Below, in pieces: positions 59,910-64,000 of a stretch of DNA of 64,000 bases. Each line of letters opens with the position of its first letter. The first letter of the stretch is position 1. This DNA is from Hofstenia miamia (lineage: Eukaryota > Xenacoelomorpha > Acoela). Location: contig SCFE01000109.1 in assembly GCA_004352715.1 (NCBI GenBank), positions 1 through 64,000 on the forward strand, given 5' to 3'. A program made the position numbers and the translations under genes. The notes below the pieces were generated by a model. The model made no database searches. It saw only the letters and a list, made by a program, of their open reading frames with translations, and was not told where the DNA came from.

Positions 59910-60836
59910 GAGATTTCCTATGATTATATTCAAATTTATAAAATTTTTCATTCTTATTTATATATATATATAATCAGTTGCTAAATTTATATAATTCATT
60001 CGACAAGCTCACTTAATCTTATTGACATTAAAAAGTTATATTCTACGAAAAATCATAAAACCCATAGGCTTATTTTCTCTCTATTTAAGGAATATAAATA
60101 GGAAGGTTATAACGGTACATATATAGTGGTAGTCATGAATTGGGGCAATGCAAATGATGATGTCTATATGTTTATTTTAAAGATAAGCTTACTAGAATTA
60201 TGCAATAATGTATATAAAAGTACTGAAAAAATTTCAGTACATTTACTTCTTACTGAACATGATAACGATCATTCTTTGATATAATTAATTGGAAGTTGCT
60301 TCCCGGAATAATTGCAATAGTAGAAATCAGTCTTACAATGTTGTTGATATTAATTGCATCAAAGGGATATTTTATGGAGGGTAATATACACTAGACAGTA
60401 AAGACTATGAAATTCCTAGTGATGCCATTTATCACTTAGTAATTTTGAAGAGCATTAATTTCCTATGTTAATTTTTCAAATTTTTAGTAATTGAATTGAA
60501 CATTATAAAATATGACTGTTTATGCTATAATCCAGTGAAAACAGTAATACAAAGCGATCTAGATATCAGTAATGGACATTCAATTATTGCAATACATCTC
60601 AAGAAACAAAGTAACTACTTCAGCTGACACTTGATTGCTTTGAATGGTGGCAATAGACATAATAAAAATCTTATTTCCAATCTATTTTACTAAGAATACT
60701 GGTCTTTTATGAATTTCCATTTTTACTAAGGACAGACACAAATAAACAATTGAATATTAATAATTTGATGTCAAAGTGAGCAAAAGATGTAACTTTACAT
60801 TGATGAAATTAACATGGCTAAAACTGTATTTGTATT

Positions 60837-60871
<35 letters not shown>

Positions 60872-61640
60872 CGTTTTGACAGAAACAACACTATTTACTG
60901 GTTACTTGTGTTTCCATTGCAATTCCAAAGTTTAATCACTAAGTTTTATATTAAAAGAGGAATTATGTGCTACCTAGAGAGAGTCCTACTTTACCGTCAT
61001 CCATTTGTAATCTATATGTAGAATGATTAAGTGGACTGTCAAAAACTACAAATTAAGTGATAATTCAAAACGTAAATGATACATTTATTTGAAAGAACCT
61101 AAAATAATTAGAAATCGCCAAATCAAAAATGCAATTGTATTTCTGAAAATATGGAATTTTGATTGTGGGTGAAGTAAAAATCCTGTTTGTATTGTGTTAA
61201 CTAGTGATTGTTATCAAGAGCAATCTGATTTTAACCTATGTTAGTCTTTAAGTAATTGGTTTATCTCTTTTAGATAGCATCAATAGAATATTACACTTGA
61301 AAGCATTTTCCATAATTTCTATATGTATATATACTATTTATACGAATGTAGGCAGTCATCTGTACATATTAGAAATATATGCAAAATATACAAGCCAGGT
61401 GTACAAAGCGTCAGCTACGCGTATTTTTTACTGATTTGTTCCGCAAAATGTACATGTGACTGTTGAGTCGTAAGAAAATTTTCTTGCATAAAAAGATTTT
61501 TTGTGAAATTAGACCAGGTAAACAATCACTAAGTAAATGGAGAGATAATTCCAAAAATTGGAGTTTCAAAAATCTGTCAGTTGTACTAGTAAATTTTTTA
61601 AAATAACCTTTACCTGTGCACTACAATTTGGATTTAAATA
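59910..61640. other. AT-rich non-coding stretch
   Basis: (TA)n at about 60838-60866. No gene recognised. Confidence 0.5.
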
Positions 61641-61653
61641 ATGCAACTGAGGG

Positions 61654-61686
<33 letters not shown>

Positions 61687-61759
61687 NNNNNNNNNNNNNN
61701 NNNNNNNNNNNNNNNNNNNNNNNNNNNNNNNNNNNNNNNNNNNNNNNNNNNNNNNNNNN
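61687..61759. other. Assembly gap (73 N)
   Basis: Preceded by (TA)n (about 61659-61686). Confidence 0.99.
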
Positions 61760-61791
61760 CCTATTTCATATAGTATTTCATATATTAATTA

Positions 61792-62391
61792 GGGGTGTGC
61801 TGGGCTTGACGGTTAAGCTTGTTCTTTTCCGGAAATTTCGGTTTACTTGCAAATTTGGGTGTATTTACCAAGATCTTGCTTTCCACCTGTAAAAAATATA
61901 AAAATAAACCAGTGAATTGACGTATATCGGGATTGTCGTATATCGTATATTCGTATATTTCAGTAATTTTTTTTCGTATATTACGATTCTTATATTTACC
62001 GAAGTCGTATATCACTTTCGTATATTTTAGCCAAATTTTTTTTACCGCGGCGGCTATGTAGAAAAAATCTTAAACAAAATTACTGAATTTCAAAAGTTAC
62101 AAATTGTAGTTTATCATCATGAGTTTGTCAAGAGTTGTGGCCTTCATTCGCAGCCGCAGTTGACCCAATGTTCGCCCGCATTTTGAAAATAATCTCTCCA
62201 CTGGTGCCGAGCCCACCGGAACTGACAGAACTTCCAGTGCGATTATTGTCATTTCTGGCGCAGTATCCCATTGCAATGCCCAGTATCATCATCAACTGAG
62301 GTCGTGGCTGTAGCTACTGGCGTCGCTGTTACTGATGGATGATTTTCCACATACTCTCGTACGACACTAGTAACATTGTTCTTACTGAAAC

Positions 62392-62395
<4 letters not shown>
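61792..62395 (-). mobile_element. hAT element 3' end with transposase dimerisation domain
   Basis: A TAGGGGTGTGCTGGGC-type hAT terminus lies at about 61792. Inward of it, seven CGTATAT-type words occur at 61921-62028, then the minus-strand transposase C-terminus ends with a stop at 62097. The frame (62295 to 62097) reads YWALQWDTAPEM, ALEVLSVPVGSAPVERLFSK and LGQLRLRMKATTLDKLMM, matching the hAT C-terminal dimerisation domain (P.LS.P.SSAPVERxFS). A one-base shift near 62296 separates it from upstream VVREYVENHPSV and SVDDD coding remains, and a (TA)n array at about 62395-62431 ends the homology. It is a truncated, inactive copy. Confidence 0.8.

Positions 62396-62431
<36 letters not shown>
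62395..62431. repeat. (TA)n array
   Basis: Alternating TA cutting the hAT transposase remnant. Confidence 0.9.
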
Positions 62432-62434
<3 letters not shown>

Positions 62435-63020
62435 CAAGAAAACAGGAATGCACAACATCAGGAAGCATTAAAATAGGCTGTTCTAAAACACCAAGAAATG
62501 CTAACTGCCGTATATTGCAAAAACAATTTAAATGTAATCGACATGCAAAAGTATTCTGAAAATCCTCTAGGATTTTCAATGATTAATATAAGAGTTGATA
62601 AAATACCAGCACTATTAAAGCAGAATTAAATATTTGTGCTGAATACATCAATTACCTAAGATATCATAAAGATAGAATTATGGTCTCTGATGAAAGAAAT
62701 TCTGCAAATCATTTCCATTTAGACTACAGCAAAGTATGAACAAAAAAAAGACTGTTGAGTTTTGAGTACTATTCGGTATGGTTCCAAACTTGAAAACGAG
62801 CTTTTTTTTAATTTTGTATTGTAAAATATGTGCAGTTCTCATATCTTTGATTATTAAGAACGAGAGGCTATTGCATTAACTCAAAAAACGAAAAATATAT
62901 ATACAAGATAAATTTTATTAAGTAAGTTCAAATTATATTACTATGAGATTAAGAATGATTAAGCACCTAGAAATAAACCAAAAAATACCTTGTTCAGTTA
63001 TTTTTCTCAACCACTGTATA
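62435..63020. other. AT-rich non-coding stretch
   Basis: Nothing recognised. Confidence 0.5.
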
Positions 63021-63022
63021 TA

Positions 63023-63582
63023 CAGGGTAGCTCATAAAATGACATTTTTCACGTGATGTGTTTTTGTGTATAAGTAATTATGCACCGCTTTTCTATCTGT
63101 TAATATTTATGTATACATATATAAATTTTCTTTTTGGTTGACACTATTTTTCAGCATGACGGCGATCCCCCAAATTGCGCTCTTTCATTAAGACCGATTT
63201 TGGAGGAAAAATTCAATGAAGATGGTGTGAACGGACATTTTTGGCCACCCAGGTCAGCTGACCTCAACCCTATGGATTAATATTTGTGGGTTACCCTCAA
63301 ACCCAAAGTTTACCACAATTTTGTGTCAACAAGCTCGGAAGACATGAAGGCAAACATTATACAAGACGTTCAAGAAATCTCATATCTAGGGAGGGTCAAG
63401 CCGGTGACCAACTTAAATGCCAGATGCGACCTTGTTATTGAGCAAAATGGTGGACTGTTTGAGAACTTATTGTAACGTCTGTGTCATACTAATAAATGCA
63501 TTCAGTTAAAATTTTCCTTCGGTATTTCATTGATTTATAATAAATAATCAGATTAAAATGTCATTATTTGTGAGTCACCCTG
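63023..63582 (+). mobile_element. 560-bp mariner-like element with intact ends and TA duplication
   Basis: Left end CAGGGTAGCTCATAAAATGA (63023 on) and right end ...TGTGAGTCACCCTG (to 63582) are imperfect inverted repeats about 26-28 bp long, flanked by TA at 63021-63022 and 63583-63584. The plus strand encodes the C-terminal part of a DDE transposase: FQHDGDPPNCALSLRPILEE, GHFWPPRSADLNPMD-stop-YLW, then LKPKVYHNFV and a final IEQNGGLFENLL with stop at about 63474. The second catalytic Asp and the WPPRSxDLNPMD block are present, 39 residues apart, but a stop follows the last Asp and the N-terminal DNA-binding half is missing. It is a deletion derivative that could be moved in trans if ends are recognised (inference). 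Confidence 0.85.
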
Positions 63583-63762
63583 TATGTTACAGTAAGATTG
63601 GGTAACTAGGGATTTCGTGAAATCCCTAAATTTCAGTAAGCTTGTGCATTTTATAGAACCAATAAATTTTAGGTAAAATAATTAACTGTTTTAGAGATTT
63701 GTGAAGTTATGTAAGTAAAATATTAATTTCACAAACTCGTGAAATCCATAATTGCACAATCT

Positions 63763-63768
<6 letters not shown>

Positions 63769-63804
<36 letters not shown>
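63769..63804. repeat. (TA)n array
   Basis: Alternating TA microsatellite. Confidence 0.9.
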
Positions 63805-63810
<6 letters not shown>

Positions 63811-64000
63811 GTATTCGTTGCATTACAATTTACAATACGCGTTATATGTGAATTTGATAACATTAAAATCAGTATTAACTGTCCTTGATAACATTAACAA
63901 CGTTCATATAACACTTGCAAATGTTAGCGTCGTATAAATTAGTCGCCTTCCACACAGTGGTGAGCCTAGCTGAAAAAGATGCCGCTGGGAATTCTGGGAA

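Noticed and set aside
61785-62015. 76-codon minus frame below the hAT transposase end
   Set aside because: It translates the CGTATAT subterminal repeats and is not in frame with the transposase.
1-64000. CRISPR arrays, rRNA or intact tRNA genes
   Set aside because: None seen; spaced repeats here are microsatellites or transposon subterminal words, and the only tRNA-like sequences are degenerate.

Overview
This is AT-rich invertebrate nuclear DNA, a genome scaffold rather than a prokaryotic replicon. The signs are spliced genes with GT..AG introns, LDL-receptor class A repeats fused to a seven-transmembrane receptor, dense Tc1/mariner, hAT, non-LTR and Penelope-type transposon debris, and (TA)n arrays at nearly every assembly gap. 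Three gaps of exactly 1000 N (5081-6080, 21599-22598, 32136-33135), four shorter gaps, a 9-N gap and five single Ns break it up. I cannot name the species; arthropod or cnidarian-like repeat content are both possible.

Host genes are sparse. On the minus strand at 2652-2850 lies a last exon encoding TM7 (NPFLY motif) of a rhodopsin-like receptor. At 7072-7836 (minus) two phase-matched exons encode a cupredoxin-like piece followed by an Fn3-associated/chitobiase C-terminal-like domain (YTLDGTEP). On the plus strand at 14912-20903 three exons build a secreted-signal / four-LDLa / TM1-TM6 receptor whose TM7 exon is not visible downstream. At 27.6-29.9 kb there is a tandem (probably partly assembly-made) arrangement of a transposase-like C-terminal ORF and a multi-exon DUF4806-like gene with introns as short as 42 and 46 nt.

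The main mobile element (9010-12453, plus) is a nearly full-length R4/Dong-like non-LTR retrotransposon. It has a Myb-like N-terminal region, reverse transcriptase with YMDD, a CCHC-type knuckle and a restriction-like endonuclease. It sits between two (TAA)n arrays and begins with a tRNA-like sequence carrying A-box and B-box matches. A 9-N gap and an internal duplication interrupt it, and pieces of relatives lie at 25.3-25.6 kb and 33.5 kb (minus). Other transposon remains are: a Penelope GIY-YIG endonuclease end (6.3-6.6 kb), CR1/Jockey-type RT fragments (22.6-23.2, 33.2, 41.7-42.1, perhaps 50.8 kb), a 610-bp Tc1-like element (44.85-45.46 kb), a 560-bp mariner-like element with intact ends (63.02-63.58 kb), a decayed mariner-like copy (39.5-40.5 kb), a hAT transposase C-terminus with subterminal repeats (61.79-62.4 kb), a short hAT MITE (31.28-31.64 kb), and many small GC-rich islands that look like hAT ends.

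The rest (roughly 0-2.6, 12.5-14.9, 15.5-19.0 as intron, 34.2-39.5, 42.4-44.1, 46.3-61.6 kb) is AT-rich non-coding sequence in which I see microsatellites and transposon scraps but no supportable gene. No rRNA, canonical tRNA gene or CRISPR array was seen.
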